Part shown: positions 14,889 to 24,096 of the stretch, piece by piece
Layout of the letters: each line of letters starts with the position of its first letter
Position numbering within the stretch: position 1 is the first letter of the stretch
Origin: Candidatus Zipacnadia bacterium
GTDB taxonomy: Bacteria > Armatimonadota > Zipacnadia > Zipacnadales > UBA5352
NCBI GenBank assembly: GCA_029821635.1
Contig: JALGSW010000030.1
Location: forward strand, 1-34,404
DNA length: 34,404 nucleotides
Direction: 5' to 3'
Notes under the pieces: model-generated
What the model was told of the DNA's origin: nothing
The model's input: only the letters and a program-made list of their open reading frames with translations
Database searches by the model: none
Translations under genes and position numbers: made by a program

Positions 14889-16841
14889 ATGCAGAACGTC
14901 CATCGCAGCACGATCGCCGTAGCACTACTCGCCATCGTGGCGCTGGGAGGGCTTCGCCCGGTACCCGCGACTGCCGGCGAACACCGTGACTTTGACAACA
15001 CGCGCCTCGGCAGCTCGCAGACGCTGATCCTTGAGTACCAGCGCAGCATTGTGCTCAAGTTCAACGGCCTGCGCCGCGTGGCGGTGGTGGACCCGACCGT
15101 GGCGGATGTGCGGGTGATGTCCGCGACTGAGCTGCTGGTGATGTCGGGCACGTCCCCACCACTGCGCGATCAGAACCACACAATGCTCTACGTGTGGGAC
15201 AAGGACGGTCTGCACAACTTCGCAGTGACGATTGTGGGCATGCGGCTTGCCGAGCAGATCGCGGTGGAGCTGCAGCAGTCACTGAGCCCGAACCTCAACG
15301 TCGAGGTCGTCTCGGACACGATGGTCGTGGTCGAGGGCGAGGTGGCCGACAAAGAGGCGAAGGAGAACCTGACAGCGCTCCTTGAGGCCGCCTCCACCGA
15401 CGACGTCAAGGTCGTCGGGATGATCCAGACCACCGAGGACGGCAGCTCCGAGGCCGCGCGCGCGGCGGATGCCCTCACGCAGATACTCGACCCGCGCGTC
15501 AAAGTGAGTTCGTGGGGCGATGAGGTGATCGTCGTCGAGGGCGAGCTCTCCTCGCGCGACGAGGTACAGCGCGCGCGTGAGACAGTCTCGGCGGTGACCG
15601 AGGGCCTGCGCGTCGTGGACATGATCACGCTCATGGGCGAGGGCGTGGGCGGCCTCGCACCCTCGGCCGAGATCCAGCAGCTCCTCGGCCCCGGCTTCAC
15701 CGTGACGCCGCTGCGCGGCAACGCGGTCGCGGTGGATGGCACGGTCGATGACGTCGCCGGCCTGCAGCGCGTCACGCGGCTGCTCGAAGCCTACGAGGAC
15801 GTGCAGACGATCAACATGGTACAGGTCGTGCCACCGAAGGCGGACCTGGAGGCGGCGCGGCGTGCGCTCGACGCCGCCATGCCCGACACGATCACCGTCA
15901 CGCGCGTCGGTGACGAGGCCCTCATGCTGGAGGGCTCGGTGCCGACCGAGGAGGAGCTGGAGCAGCTCGGGCAGGTCACGGGGATGTTCCATGGCCGCGT
16001 CCCGATCCTGAACCTCGTGACTGTGGTCGAGGCGGAGAAGCGCCAGGTGCTGGTCGCGGTCAAGATACTCGAGCTCACCCGCGGCGCCGATGAGGACCTC
16101 GGCATCGACTGGGGCCAGTACACGGGCACCCAGTTTGCGGACGCCAGCTTCCGGTCGCAGCCCTTCCTGTTCGGGCAGGTGCCCGGCAGCAGCGGATGGC
16201 CGGAGCTCTACCGGTTCGCGTCACAGATACACGCGCTGGTCGTCAACCAGAAGGCCCGGATACTCTCTGAACCCAACCTGCTCGTAAACGAGGGCGAGGA
16301 AGCCGAGATCCTCATCGGCGGTGAGATCCCGGTACCGATCGCTCAGGCGAGCGTGGGCGGGGCGGCGGCGATCACAGTCGAGTGGAAGCCGTACGGCGTG
16401 AACCTTCAGATCAAGCCGACAATCGGCCCGAACAACGACCGCGTGAAGCTGGAGGTGCGGCCGGAGGTCAGCTCGCTGGACTTCGGCAGCGGCGTGTCGG
16501 TCGGTGGGCTGAGCATCCCCGCGCTGCGCACGCGGCGCGCACAGACAGTCGTCAGCGTCCCCGACGGCGGTGTGCTCGCCATCGGCGGGTTGATCCAGTG
16601 CGACCAGTCCAAGTCGGTCAGCAAGATCCCGATCCTGGGCGATCTGCCCATCATTGGGCAGCTCTTCCGACATGACAGCTTCCGCAACGACCGCAGCGAG
16701 CTGATCATCCTGGTGCTGCCGCAGATCATAGGCATGGACGGCCGGCCGCTGCACCCGATCCCGGTGCCGGAGGGCGTGGACCCCGAGCGGTTGCTGGAGT
16801 TCGGGAACGCGCCCTGCGAGAAGCTCGACGTCGACGACTGA
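14889..16841 (+). CDS. cpaC: Type II/III secretin, CpaC/RcpA family, with expanded N-terminal repeats
   Basis: The 650-residue outer-membrane secretin starts with a signal peptide (cut probably after ATAG, about residue 30) and a pilus-assembly N-domain (LILEYQRSIVLKFNGLRRVAVVDPTVADVRVM). The secretin domain, about residues 400-620, has VNQKARILSEPNLLVNEGEEAEILIGGEIPVP with the closing VPDGGVLAIGGLI and PILGDLPIIGQLF motifs (blocks shown are separated in the chain). Between them lie four BON-like repeats of about 75-85 residues, recognisable by V.VEGEV, VVEGELSS, VAVDGTVDD and LMLEGSVPT. Most CpaC proteins have one such domain, so the periplasmic neck should be longer than usual. It lies 194 bp after cpaB. 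Confidence 0.9.
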   Translation: MQNVHRSTIAVALLAIVALGGLRPVPATAGEHRDFDNTRLGSSQTLILEYQRSIVLKFNGLRRVAVVDPTVADVRVMSATELLVMSGTSPPLRDQNHTMLYVWDKDGLHNFAVTIVGMRLAEQIAVELQQSLSPNLNVEVVSDTMVVVEGEVADKEAKENLTALLEAASTDDVKVVGMIQTTEDGSSEAARAADALTQILDPRVKVSSWGDEVIVVEGELSSRDEVQRARETVSAVTEGLRVVDMITLMGEGVGGLAPSAEIQQLLGPGFTVTPLRGNAVAVDGTVDDVAGLQRVTRLLEAYEDVQTINMVQVVPPKADLEAARRALDAAMPDTITVTRVGDEALMLEGSVPTEEELEQLGQVTGMFHGRVPILNLVTVVEAEKRQVLVAVKILELTRGADEDLGIDWGQYTGTQFADASFRSQPFLFGQVPGSSGWPELYRFASQIHALVVNQKARILSEPNLLVNEGEEAEILIGGEIPVPIAQASVGGAAAITVEWKPYGVNLQIKPTIGPNNDRVKLEVRPEVSSLDFGSGVSVGGLSIPALRTRRAQTVVSVPDGGVLAIGGLIQCDQSKSVSKIPILGDLPIIGQLFRHDSFRNDRSELIILVLPQIIGMDGRPLHPIPVPEGVDPERLLEFGNAPCEKLDVDD

Positions 16842-16866
16842 GGGGCGCGTCGAGCCTGCGCACTGA

Positions 16867-16915
16867 ACGGCCGCCGAGCGGGCCGCTTCCGCGGCGCGTC
16901 ACGCCCGGCGGCCGT
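16867..16915 (+). other. Nested GC-rich hairpin between secretin and tadZ
   Basis: ACGGCCGCCG (16867-16876) pairs perfectly with CGGCGGCCGT (16906-16915), and GCCGC-ttcc-GCGGC (16882-16895) nests inside. It covers an alternative GTG start at 16914, which argues that tadZ begins downstream at 16953. Confidence 0.5.
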
Positions 16916-16952
16916 GAGCATCAGAGCGAAGCCGAACGATGAGGGGCAATTG

Positions 16953-18203
16953 ATGGCACACGATCAGATCGTCGGGAACATCCGGATCGTCGTCACGGAG
17001 CCGCAGCCCGGCGCCTCGGACGAACTGCAGGCTCAGCTCGCCGAGTACTTCGAGACGCAGGGCAGCGGGAACGTGGACGTGCTCGCGATCGCCCATGACG
17101 GCCTCGAAGCGGCGCAGATGGCCGCGCAGTTCCAGCCCGACGTCATCCTCCTCGACGAGGAGATGCCGGGCATGACCGGCTACGAGGCAACGGAGCTGAT
17201 CTCGCTCGCAGCCCCCGACGTCGCCTCCGTGCTCATGGTCCCCGAGGGGCGCGCCGACCGGCCCGAGGTCATCGGCCAGGCACTGCGCGCCGGGGCCCGT
17301 GCGGTCATCGACCCGGGCATCAAGCCCGACGTCCTCGTCGATCTGCTCGCGCAGCTCAGCGACCTGCAGACCGCCCGCTCCCGGCCGGAATATGAGCTGA
17401 TCACGGACCCGGCCAAGATGCCCGTGACCATCGCGGTGACGGGAGCCAAGGGAGGCATCGGCAAGAGCCTCATCACCGTGAACCTGGCGGTGAGCTTCGC
17501 GCGCGAGTACCCCGGACAGGTCGTGCTCATTGACTTCTACGGGCAGTATGGCAACGTGCCGCTGATGCTCGACCTGCAACCGACCTACAACATCGGCGAG
17601 CTGGCCTCATTCGCCAGCGAGCTCGACAGCACGATCATCGAGACGCACCTGGTCACCCACCATGACTCGGGGCTGAAGGTCCTCGCGGGCGTCCCCGGCA
17701 GTGCCGGAGTCGGCGGCAGGCTCTCCGAACACGACGAGATGGCCTTCCTCGCCGACCTCATCGGCCTCCTGCGCCGGCAATACCGCTACGTCTTCTTTGA
17801 TGTCCCGCCGCTGATCGGCAAAGCCAGCGAGTACGTCTTCTCACGCTCCCAGTTCATCGTGCTGGTCAGCGCCCTCATGGACCTGTCCGCGGTGCGCGAC
17901 ACCGCCACGCTCTACGAGCAGTTGCTCGCCGAACGTATCGCGCCCGAGCGCATCAAGCTCGTGGTCAGCCGCTACGCGCGCACCAACGAGCTCTCCGTTG
18001 AGGATATAGAGCAGGCCAGCGGGGCGAAAGTCGCGCAGGCGATCCCCGACGACCCGCAGGCCGCGGTCAGCTCGGTCAACGAGGGCTCGCCGGCGGTCAT
18101 ATCCCGCCCGAACTCGCCGCTCGCTCGCGGGATGCAGGAGCTCGTGGCGATGCTTGAGAGCGCGATGGCCGAGGAGCGACGCAAGCGCGAAGCGGGAGTG
18201 TGA
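16953..18203 (+). CDS. tadZ: TadZ/CpaE-type pilus localisation ATPase with receiver-like domain
   Basis: The 416-residue protein has two parts. An N-terminal receiver-like domain (about 8-140) keeps the phosphoacceptor position Asp68 in PDVILLDEEMPGMTG, but the acidic pair is reduced to Glu16 and the usual conserved lysine near the end is replaced (GARAVIDPG). A MinD/ParA-like ATPase domain follows, with deviant Walker A KGGIGKS (166-172), LIDFYGQYGN and VFFDVPP. TadZ/CpaE positions the Tad machine at the pole or other sites. ATG 16953 has GAGGGG 6 nt upstream; an in-frame GTG at 16914 lies in a strong stem. The partly degenerate receiver suggests it is not a normal phosphorylation target, but this is untested. 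Confidence 0.9.
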   Translation: MAHDQIVGNIRIVVTEPQPGASDELQAQLAEYFETQGSGNVDVLAIAHDGLEAAQMAAQFQPDVILLDEEMPGMTGYEATELISLAAPDVASVLMVPEGRADRPEVIGQALRAGARAVIDPGIKPDVLVDLLAQLSDLQTARSRPEYELITDPAKMPVTIAVTGAKGGIGKSLITVNLAVSFAREYPGQVVLIDFYGQYGNVPLMLDLQPTYNIGELASFASELDSTIIETHLVTHHDSGLKVLAGVPGSAGVGGRLSEHDEMAFLADLIGLLRRQYRYVFFDVPPLIGKASEYVFSRSQFIVLVSALMDLSAVRDTATLYEQLLAERIAPERIKLVVSRYARTNELSVEDIEQASGAKVAQAIPDDPQAAVSSVNEGSPAVISRPNSPLARGMQELVAMLESAMAEERRKREAGV

Positions 18204-18386
18204 GGCGCGCCGGAGGCCGGCCGACCGCCTCCCACACCGTCGCCGTCCGCCCGCAACGCACCGTGGTCTCAACAAGTCATTCGCGGTGCGTGAAGGACCG
18301 CGTGGCGGTCAGCGAGAAGAGTCAAACTGGAGCTTATGTCCAAGGTTCGTTGACACGTCGCATGAAGCGTGAGGAGTTGCGCCCAG

Positions 18387-19733
18387 ATGGCTCAGATGGC
18401 GGAGCAGGCCGTGCAGGCGTCGGCGGTCCTCTACTCGGCTGAGATGCTCAAGGTGCAGAGCGAGATCCATCACCGCCTGCTGCGTGAGACCGACTTTAAC
18501 ACGCTCGAGCAGATGACGCGCGAAGCGATGACCGAGCACATCCGGCGGTTCGCCAACGCCGTGTTGGGCGAGCACGATATGACGCTGCCGGTCCGCACGC
18601 TGAACCTGCTCATGGATGCGGTCATTAACGAGGTGCGAGGATTCGGCCCGCTGGAGGTGCTGCTGGCCGATGACAGCATCTCGGAGATCATGGTCAACGG
18701 CCCTCAGCAGGTGATCGTCGAGCGCAGTGGCAAGCTCATGTCAGCGCCGATTCGCTTCGCCGACGGCGAGCACATCATGCGCATCATCGAGAAGATCATC
18801 GCGCCCCTGGGCCGCCGCCTCGACGAAGCCGTCCCGATGGTTGACGCCCGGCTGCCGGACGGCTCGCGTGTCAACGCCATCATCCAGCCGCTGGCGGTCA
18901 ACGGGCCCTACCTCACCATCCGCAAGTTCGCCGCGGACCCGCTCACCGATGAGGACCTGGTCCGCTTCTCCTCCATGAGCGCGCAGATGCGCGACTTCCT
19001 GCTGCTGTGCGTCAAGGGCAAGCTCAACGTCATGGTCTCCGGCGGCACCGGCTCGGGGAAGACGACCACTCTCAACGTGCTCTCGTCCTTCATCCCGAAG
19101 GGCGAGCGGATCGTCACGATCGAGGACGCCGCCGAGCTGCAGCTCCAGCAGGACCACGTGCTGTCGCTGGAGAGCCGCCCGCCGAACCTGGAGGGCACCG
19201 GTCAGATCACCATCCGTGACCTCGTGCGCAACGCCCTGCGCATGCGTCCCGACCGGATCATCATCGGTGAGGTGCGTGGCGGTGAGGCCCTGGACATGCT
19301 CCAGGCGATGAATACCGGTCACGAGGGCTCACTCTCCACCGCTCACACCAACGGCCCGCGCGACTGCCTCTCCCGTCTCGAGACGATGGTGCTCATGGCC
19401 GGGACCGAGCTGCCCTCGCACGCGATCCGGCAGCAGATCTCGTCCGCCGTTGACCTGATCGTCCACCAGGACCGCATGCGAGACGGCTCGCGTAAGATCA
19501 CCTACATCACCGAGGTCCAGCGCATGGAGGGTGAGGAGATCATCACCCAGGACCTCTTCACTCTCAAGCACCACGGCGTCGATGACGACGGTCGGCTGAT
19601 CGTCGAGCACCGCGCGATGGGTATCCAGCCGCTCTTCGTGGACAAGCTCGCCGCCGAGGGCGTGCAACTGCCGCCGAACATGTTCATCGTGGACGACGAG
19701 CCCGACCGGCAGCGGCGGAGCTTCTTCGGGTAA
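18387..19733 (+). CDS. tadA: TadA/CpaF-type pilus assembly ATPase
   Basis: The 448-residue type II/IV secretion ATPase powers Flp pilus assembly as a cytoplasmic hexamer. An N-terminal domain with [20 protein letters not shown] leads to Walker [10 protein letters not shown] (219-227), the Asp-box [27 protein letters not shown] (Walker B region, about 286-300) and the His-box [17 protein letters not shown] and [19 protein letters not shown] are CpaF hallmarks. ATG 18387 has GAGGAG 10 nt upstream; an in-frame GTG at 18369 overlaps that site and is rejected. The gene stands 183 bp after tadZ; no promoter was recognised in that spacer. Confidence 0.95.
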   Translation: MAQMAEQAVQASAVLYSAEMLKVQSEIHHRLLRETDFNTLEQMTREAMTEHIRRFANAVLGEHDMTLPVRTLNLLMDAVINEVRGFGPLEVLLADDSISEIMVNGPQQVIVERSGKLMSAPIRFADGEHIMRIIEKIIAPLGRRLDEAVPMVDARLPDGSRVNAIIQPLAVNGPYLTIRKFAADPLTDEDLVRFSSMSAQMRDFLLLCVKGKLNVMVSGGTGSGKTTTLNVLSSFIPKGERIVTIEDAAELQLQQDHVLSLESRPPNLEGTGQITIRDLVRNALRMRPDRIIIGEVRGGEALDMLQAMNTGHEGSLSTAHTNGPRDCLSRLETMVLMAGTELPSHAIRQQISSAVDLIVHQDRMRDGSRKITYITEVQRMEGEEIITQDLFTLKHHGVDDDGRLIVEHRAMGIQPLFVDKLAAEGVQLPPNMFIVDDEPDRQRRSFFG

Positions 19734-19799
19734 CGACAGATAGCGGCGCGTAACGGCTGGGACGGAACGGCGGAGAGCCAGGAGGCAAGGAGCGAGACG

Positions 19800-20756
19800 A
19801 TGGACCCTCTCATACTGGCAGTCATCGGAGGCACATTGGTCTTCGGCCTCATCGTGGCCATGCTGCTGGTGTTCGCCGGCGGCCCCTCCGCCAGTGACCG
19901 CCTGGCGGATACCGCCGTGGTGAGTCAGGAGGTCGTCCACCGGGAGAGCCCCGTCGTGGGCGCGCGCTCGGACCCTCTCCCGCAACTGAGCGAAGCTCTA
20001 CGAGGCACAGCGTTCTGGGATGAGATGCAGGTCAAGCTGCTGCGCGCGGGCCTGCTGCTGCGTCCCTCCGAAGCGCTTATCATCAGCGCGATCTCCATGA
20101 CCGCCGGCCTCGTGATCGGCTGGCTGGTCACCGGGCAGCCGATCCTGGGCATCCTGACCGGCGCCCTCGGCCTCGGTGCCCCCTACGGGATCATGATCCA
20201 GCGCGCGGCGAGGCGCCAGGCAGGGCTCACCAGCCAGCTTCCCGACGCCCTCGACATGCTCAGCTCCGCGCTGCGGTCCGGCTACGCACTCACGCGAGGC
20301 TTCCAGGTCGTGTCGTCGCAGATGCACCCGCCCATCTCAGAGGAGTTCCACCGAGTGTTGCAGGAAGTCCAGGTCGGCATCTCGGTGAGCGATGCGCTGA
20401 ACGGGCTGCTCACACGCTCGGGGTCCTACGACCTCGAGCTGGTCGTCGCCGCCATGCAGACCCAGCTCACCATGGGCGGCAACCTGTCCGAGGTCCTCGA
20501 CAACATTGCGGGCATGATCCGCGAGCGCGTAAGGCTGCAGGGCGAGATCGACGCCGCCACCAGCGAGGGGCGCATGTCGGCGGGGATCCTCGTCGCGATG
20601 CCGATCGTCATGGCGCTGCTCATCTCCGCGGTCAGCCCCGGCTACCTCGACCCGCTCTTCGAGGAGCGGCTCGGGATCATGATGCTCATGGCCGCCGGCG
20701 GCCTGATGCTCATGGGCGTGCTCATCATCAAGAAGTTGCTGGACATCGACATCTAA
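19800..20756 (+). CDS. tadB: TadB inner-membrane assembly protein
   Basis: The 318-residue polytopic protein has the type II secretion F (T2SSF) domain. Hydrophobic helices lie at about 5-27, 95-115, 120-140, 260-280 and 295-315. The cytoplasmic T2SSF core includes LPDALDMLSSALRSGYAL and GLLTRSGSYDLELVVAAMQTQ, typical of TadB. It forms the inner-membrane platform with TadC and works with the TadA ATPase. The ATG is preceded by AGGAGG and AAGGAG. It follows tadA by 66 bp. Confidence 0.93.
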   Translation: MDPLILAVIGGTLVFGLIVAMLLVFAGGPSASDRLADTAVVSQEVVHRESPVVGARSDPLPQLSEALRGTAFWDEMQVKLLRAGLLLRPSEALIISAISMTAGLVIGWLVTGQPILGILTGALGLGAPYGIMIQRAARRQAGLTSQLPDALDMLSSALRSGYALTRGFQVVSSQMHPPISEEFHRVLQEVQVGISVSDALNGLLTRSGSYDLELVVAAMQTQLTMGGNLSEVLDNIAGMIRERVRLQGEIDAATSEGRMSAGILVAMPIVMALLISAVSPGYLDPLFEERLGIMMLMAAGGLMLMGVLIIKKLLDIDI

Positions 20757-20811
20757 CGGCAGCGAACGGCAGCACAGTGATTGCGGGAAGGCCGGAAGGA
20801 GGTCCTGACGC

Positions 20812-21750
20812 GTGGATCCGCTGATTATTCTCATCGTCGCACTCGTTTTCGCAATGGTGCTGGTGATCATCATGGCGTGGCTGGCCGATGAGCGCAGGCT
20901 GCGCGTGCAGGAGCGCGTCGAGCGCCTCCACCAGCGCCCGCGCTCGCCACTGGTCGAGGAACTCGCGCTGCCCTTCCACGAGCGTGTCGTCAAACCCATC
21001 GCGCAACGTTTCATCAACGCGATCGGTGCGATGGCGCCTGCCGAGGCGCTCGAGAACGCCCGGCAGGAGCTCGAGAAGGCCGGCAACCCGATGGGGCTGA
21101 ACGCGCAGTCCTTCATGACGATGCGCGTCTTCACAGCGATCCTCGGCTTCGGCGGGGCATTCTGGCTCTACACGAACCCGGCGCTCGCCGAGAACTACCG
21201 CCTGCCGCTGGCCGGCCTCGCGGTCGTGATCGGCGTACTCGCGCCGCATTACATCCTGCAGAAGAGCATCCAGGGACGCCACAACCAGATCCGCAAGGGC
21301 CTCCCGGACGTCATCGACCTGCTTGTCGTCTCGGTCGAAGCGGGCGCGGGCCTCGACGGCGCGCTTGCGGAGGTCGTGCAACGCAAGGAGGGCGTGCTCG
21401 TCGAGGAGTTCACGCGGCTGCTGGGCGAAGTGCGTGTGGGCAAGACCCGGCGCCGCGCGTGGCAGGACATGGCCGAACGTGTCGGCGAGGATAACCTCAG
21501 CGCCCTCGTGGCATCACTTGCTCAGGCCGAGCAGCTCGGCGTGAGCATCGCCAAGGCGCTTCGTACGCAGTCCGACTCGCTGCGCACTCGCCGGAGTCTG
21601 CAGATCAAGGAAATCGCGGCAGCCCTGCCGGTGAAGATGCTCTTCCCGCTGATCTTCTTCATCTTCCCCTCGCTGTTCGTGATTCTGCTGGGCCCCGCCC
21701 TGTCGTCGATGACCGGGCTGCTCGACATGCTCGGCGGCGGAGGGGACTAG
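20812..21750 (+). CDS. tadC: TadC inner-membrane assembly protein
   Basis: The 312-residue protein is paralogous to TadB and carries the second T2SSF domain. Hydrophobic segments lie at about 4-22, 105-122, 130-148 and 280-305. The core KGLPDVIDLLVVSVEAGAGL and SLAQAEQLGVSIAKALR are TadC signatures. The start is GTG 20812 with AAGGAGGT 8 nt upstream. It lies 55 bp after tadB and 22 bp before the histidine kinase, so the regulators are probably on the same transcript. TadD, the lipoprotein often found here, is not present. Confidence 0.93.
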   Translation: MDPLIILIVALVFAMVLVIIMAWLADERRLRVQERVERLHQRPRSPLVEELALPFHERVVKPIAQRFINAIGAMAPAEALENARQELEKAGNPMGLNAQSFMTMRVFTAILGFGGAFWLYTNPALAENYRLPLAGLAVVIGVLAPHYILQKSIQGRHNQIRKGLPDVIDLLVVSVEAGAGLDGALAEVVQRKEGVLVEEFTRLLGEVRVGKTRRRAWQDMAERVGEDNLSALVASLAQAEQLGVSIAKALRTQSDSLRTRRSLQIKEIAAALPVKMLFPLIFFIFPSLFVILLGPALSSMTGLLDMLGGGGD

Positions 21751-21772
21751 GCCGGATGGCCTGAGGTGTCGG

Positions 21773-23164
21773 ATGCAGGACGCAGTGCCCGAGACCACAA
21801 AGAGGCCGTGTGAGGAGGACGCCGGCGAACTCCGCAGGCGCCTCGAGCTGGTGCAGGCCGATGAGCGGCGCGCGCAGGCGTTGCTTGATTCCGCCGCGTC
21901 GCTGATGGCATTGCCCGACGCGGTCTCGGTAATGCGTGGCACGGCCGAAAACGCCGTGCGGCACGTGGGCTTTCCGCACGTAAGCATCTACCGGCTCGAT
22001 CATGACGTGGGGGTGCTCGAAGAGGTCGCACGGGTTGTGCTGGACACAGGCGCGGGGGAGATACACCTGCCGGGCATGGCGCCGGTCACCGCGCTGCCGG
22101 TCGATCCCGAGCCCATCGAGTTGCGTCCGGGTCACCCGGTGGCGGAGTTCGCGCTCAGCGATCAATCGCACCGTCTGCTCCCGCCCGACGAGGCCACGGG
22201 AGGGCGCGGGGAGCGGCTGATGGTGCAGATGCGGGTCGTCGGACGCTCCAGCGCAGGCAGCGGAGTGCTCCTGGGCGTGATCGTCGCCTCCGGCGATAGG
22301 CCGCCCACGGCGCACCAGACGGGCCTGCTGCGCTCGCTCGCGTCGCTGGCCGCCGCGGCGGCGGAGGCCGCGCGCGTCGAAGAGTTCCGCCGGCAGCTCG
22401 TCTCCGCGGTCTCGCATGAGCTGCGTACGCCGCTGGCGGCGATCCGCGCCTACAACGAGCTGCTCCTGGACGAGGACGCCGGCTCGGTCAACGACGAGCA
22501 GCGGCTCTTCCTCCAGCGCATCGAAACGACGTGCATGCAACTCGACCGCATGGTCGAGGACCTGCTCGACCTGTCGAAGCTGCGCGCCGGGGAGATGGTG
22601 ATCTCCCGCTCGCCCGTGGACGTGGTCGGGGTCATCGAGCACATCATCGACACTCTCTCGCCCGAGGCCGCGCGCCGGCACGTGTCGCTCACCGAGGAGA
22701 TCATCGGCGAGCTTCCACTGATCTCCTCGAACTCCGACCGCCTGGCGCAGGTGCTCTTCAACCTGGTCGGGAATGCGGTCAAATACGTTGACGAGGGCGG
22801 ATCGGTGCGCGTGCGCGCGAGCGTGTGCGAGCCGCGATCCTGCCGGAGGTTGGACGGCGTCAGGAGCCGGTCCGAGGAGTCGCCCGCCAACAGCGATGGC
22901 CGCTGCCTCGTCATCGAGGTGATCGACGACGGCCCGGGGATCGCGGCGGATGAGATGGACCGGGTCTTCGACGAGTTCTTCCGCGGGCGGCTGACCGAGC
23001 GCACAACCAAAGGCTCGGGGCTCGGGCTGGCAATCTCCTCGCGTCTGACGAGGCTGCTGGGCGGGGGCGTAGACGTCGACAGCACGCCCGGCGAAGGCAG
23101 CACGTTCTACCTGATCTTCCCGATCCACTCGATCGATTCCGTCGATAGCGATGAAATCACGTAG
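21773..23164 (+). CDS. Sensor histidine kinase with GAF-like domain
   Basis: The 463-residue, apparently soluble kinase lacks membrane helices. A short coiled-coil-prone N-terminus (about 15-40) precedes a GAF-like sensor domain (about 40-195). Then come HisKA with SAVSHELRTPLAAI (phosphoacceptor His215) and HATPase with NLVGNAVKY (N box), VIDDGPGIA (G1), FDEFFRG (F box) and GSGLGLAIS (G2). All catalytic motifs are intact. An insert of about 25 residues rich in Arg/Ser lies between the N and G1 boxes. It starts 22 bp after tadC and is followed 14 bp later by its likely partner regulator. The signal is unknown; a cytoplasmic small molecule or redox cue is possible. Confidence 0.92.
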   Translation: MQDAVPETTKRPCEEDAGELRRRLELVQADERRAQALLDSAASLMALPDAVSVMRGTAENAVRHVGFPHVSIYRLDHDVGVLEEVARVVLDTGAGEIHLPGMAPVTALPVDPEPIELRPGHPVAEFALSDQSHRLLPPDEATGGRGERLMVQMRVVGRSSAGSGVLLGVIVASGDRPPTAHQTGLLRSLASLAAAAAEAARVEEFRRQLVSAVSHELRTPLAAIRAYNELLLDEDAGSVNDEQRLFLQRIETTCMQLDRMVEDLLDLSKLRAGEMVISRSPVDVVGVIEHIIDTLSPEAARRHVSLTEEIIGELPLISSNSDRLAQVLFNLVGNAVKYVDEGGSVRVRASVCEPRSCRRLDGVRSRSEESPANSDGRCLVIEVIDDGPGIAADEMDRVFDEFFRGRLTERTTKGSGLGLAISSRLTRLLGGGVDVDSTPGEGSTFYLIFPIHSIDSVDSDEIT

Positions 23165-23178
23165 AAGGGGACGACGCC

Positions 23179-23901
23179 ATGGTGGCAGGAGGAGGTGCCC
23201 GAGTGCGCGGCTCGACAGTCCTGATCGTTGACGACGATGAGATGCTCCGAGATGCTGTCCAGCGCAAGCTCGAGGGCGAACAGTTCAATACCGTCACTGC
23301 CGGGACCGGGCAGGACGCGCTGGATTACATGAACAGCAACGACGGCCCATCGCCGGACCTGGTGCTGCTCGACATCATGCTTCCGGATCTCGAGGGTACC
23401 AGCGTGTGCCAGCAGATCCGGCAGAAGTCATCGGTGCCGATCATCATGCTCACCGCCCGCAACGAGGAGGCCGACCGCATCCTCGGACTTGAGCTCGGGG
23501 CCGATGACTACATCACGAAGCCCTTCTCTCCACGCGAGCTCGTCGCGCGTGTCAAGGCGGTGCTGCGCAGGGTTGGCCCCGATGCGGCGCTCGCTCAGAA
23601 GCGAGTGCTCGAGGGCGCCGACGTGCGGCTCGACCTTGATTCGCGCGAGGTCACTGTCAACGACGAGTCCGTGGACCTCACGCCCACACAGATGCGCCTC
23701 CTGCAGGTGCTGATGGAGCAGCCCGGGCGCGTTTTCTCGACCGACGAGCTGCTCGACACCGTGTGGGACTACCGCCAGTACGATCCGCACCTGGTTGAGA
23801 CGCACATCTCGAACCTGCGCAACCGGATCGAGGACAATCCGAAGGACCCGCAGCGGATCGTTACGGTCCGCAGCTTCGGCTACAAGTTCGTCGTGGAGTA
23901 G
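23179..23901 (+). CDS. OmpR/PhoB-family response regulator
   Basis: The 240-residue regulator has an intact receiver (acidic pair in VLIVDDDE, phosphoacceptor Asp65 in LVLLDIMLPD, Thr92, Lys114 in ITKPF) and a C-terminal winged helix (about 145-238) with DLTPTQMRLLQVLMEQPG and VETHISNLRNRIEDNP. Such proteins bind direct repeats spaced about one helical turn as dimers. The start is ATG 23179 after AAGGGG; a GTG at 23203 has a better AGGAGG 7 nt upstream and would trim eight residues, giving a more usual N-terminus. It is paired with the kinase 14 bp upstream. The TTGAG pairs before flp are its most obvious possible targets in this window. Confidence 0.93.
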   Translation: MVAGGGARVRGSTVLIVDDDEMLRDAVQRKLEGEQFNTVTAGTGQDALDYMNSNDGPSPDLVLLDIMLPDLEGTSVCQQIRQKSSVPIIMLTARNEEADRILGLELGADDYITKPFSPRELVARVKAVLRRVGPDAALAQKRVLEGADVRLDLDSREVTVNDESVDLTPTQMRLLQVLMEQPGRVFSTDELLDTVWDYRQYDPHLVETHISNLRNRIEDNPKDPQRIVTVRSFGYKFVVE

Positions 23902-23940
23902 AGAGACGCGCGTCGCGGATCGAGGATTCTGCCGGAACGC

Positions 23941-23968
23941 TTGACGCGCGCGCCGCGGCGAGTACAAT
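23941..23968 (+). promoter_or_regulatory. Promoter-like element in convergent spacer
   Basis: TTGACG (23941-23946) and TACAAT (23963-23968) have a 16-bp spacer. On the plus strand no gene follows; the next gene is on the minus strand. It could transcribe an RNA of roughly 90 nt ending at the hairpin 24038-24065, or be chance. Confidence 0.35.
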
Positions 23969-24037
23969 GCCAGTCCCGGCTCGCACGAGTCGGCGAGATG
24001 AGTACAGAGAGGTCCGATCCCGACCGCGTGCCTTGGG

Positions 24038-24065
24038 TGGGCTCCGCAGAGATCCGCGGAGCCCA
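24038..24065. terminator. Bidirectional hairpin between convergent operons
   Basis: TGGGCTCCGC (24038-24047) pairs perfectly with GCGGAGCCCA (24056-24065) around an 8-nt loop. It lies between the response regulator stop and the CBM9 gene stop, where a shared terminator is expected. No long T-run is present on either side. Confidence 0.55.
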
Positions 24066-24096
24066 TAGTCGTTAAGGGCCGGGAGCAGGGGGGCAG

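Noticed and set aside
18369-18386. GTG 18369 as the start of tadA
   Set aside because: It overlaps the GAGGAG that serves ATG 18387 at 10-nt spacing and has no ribosome binding site of its own.
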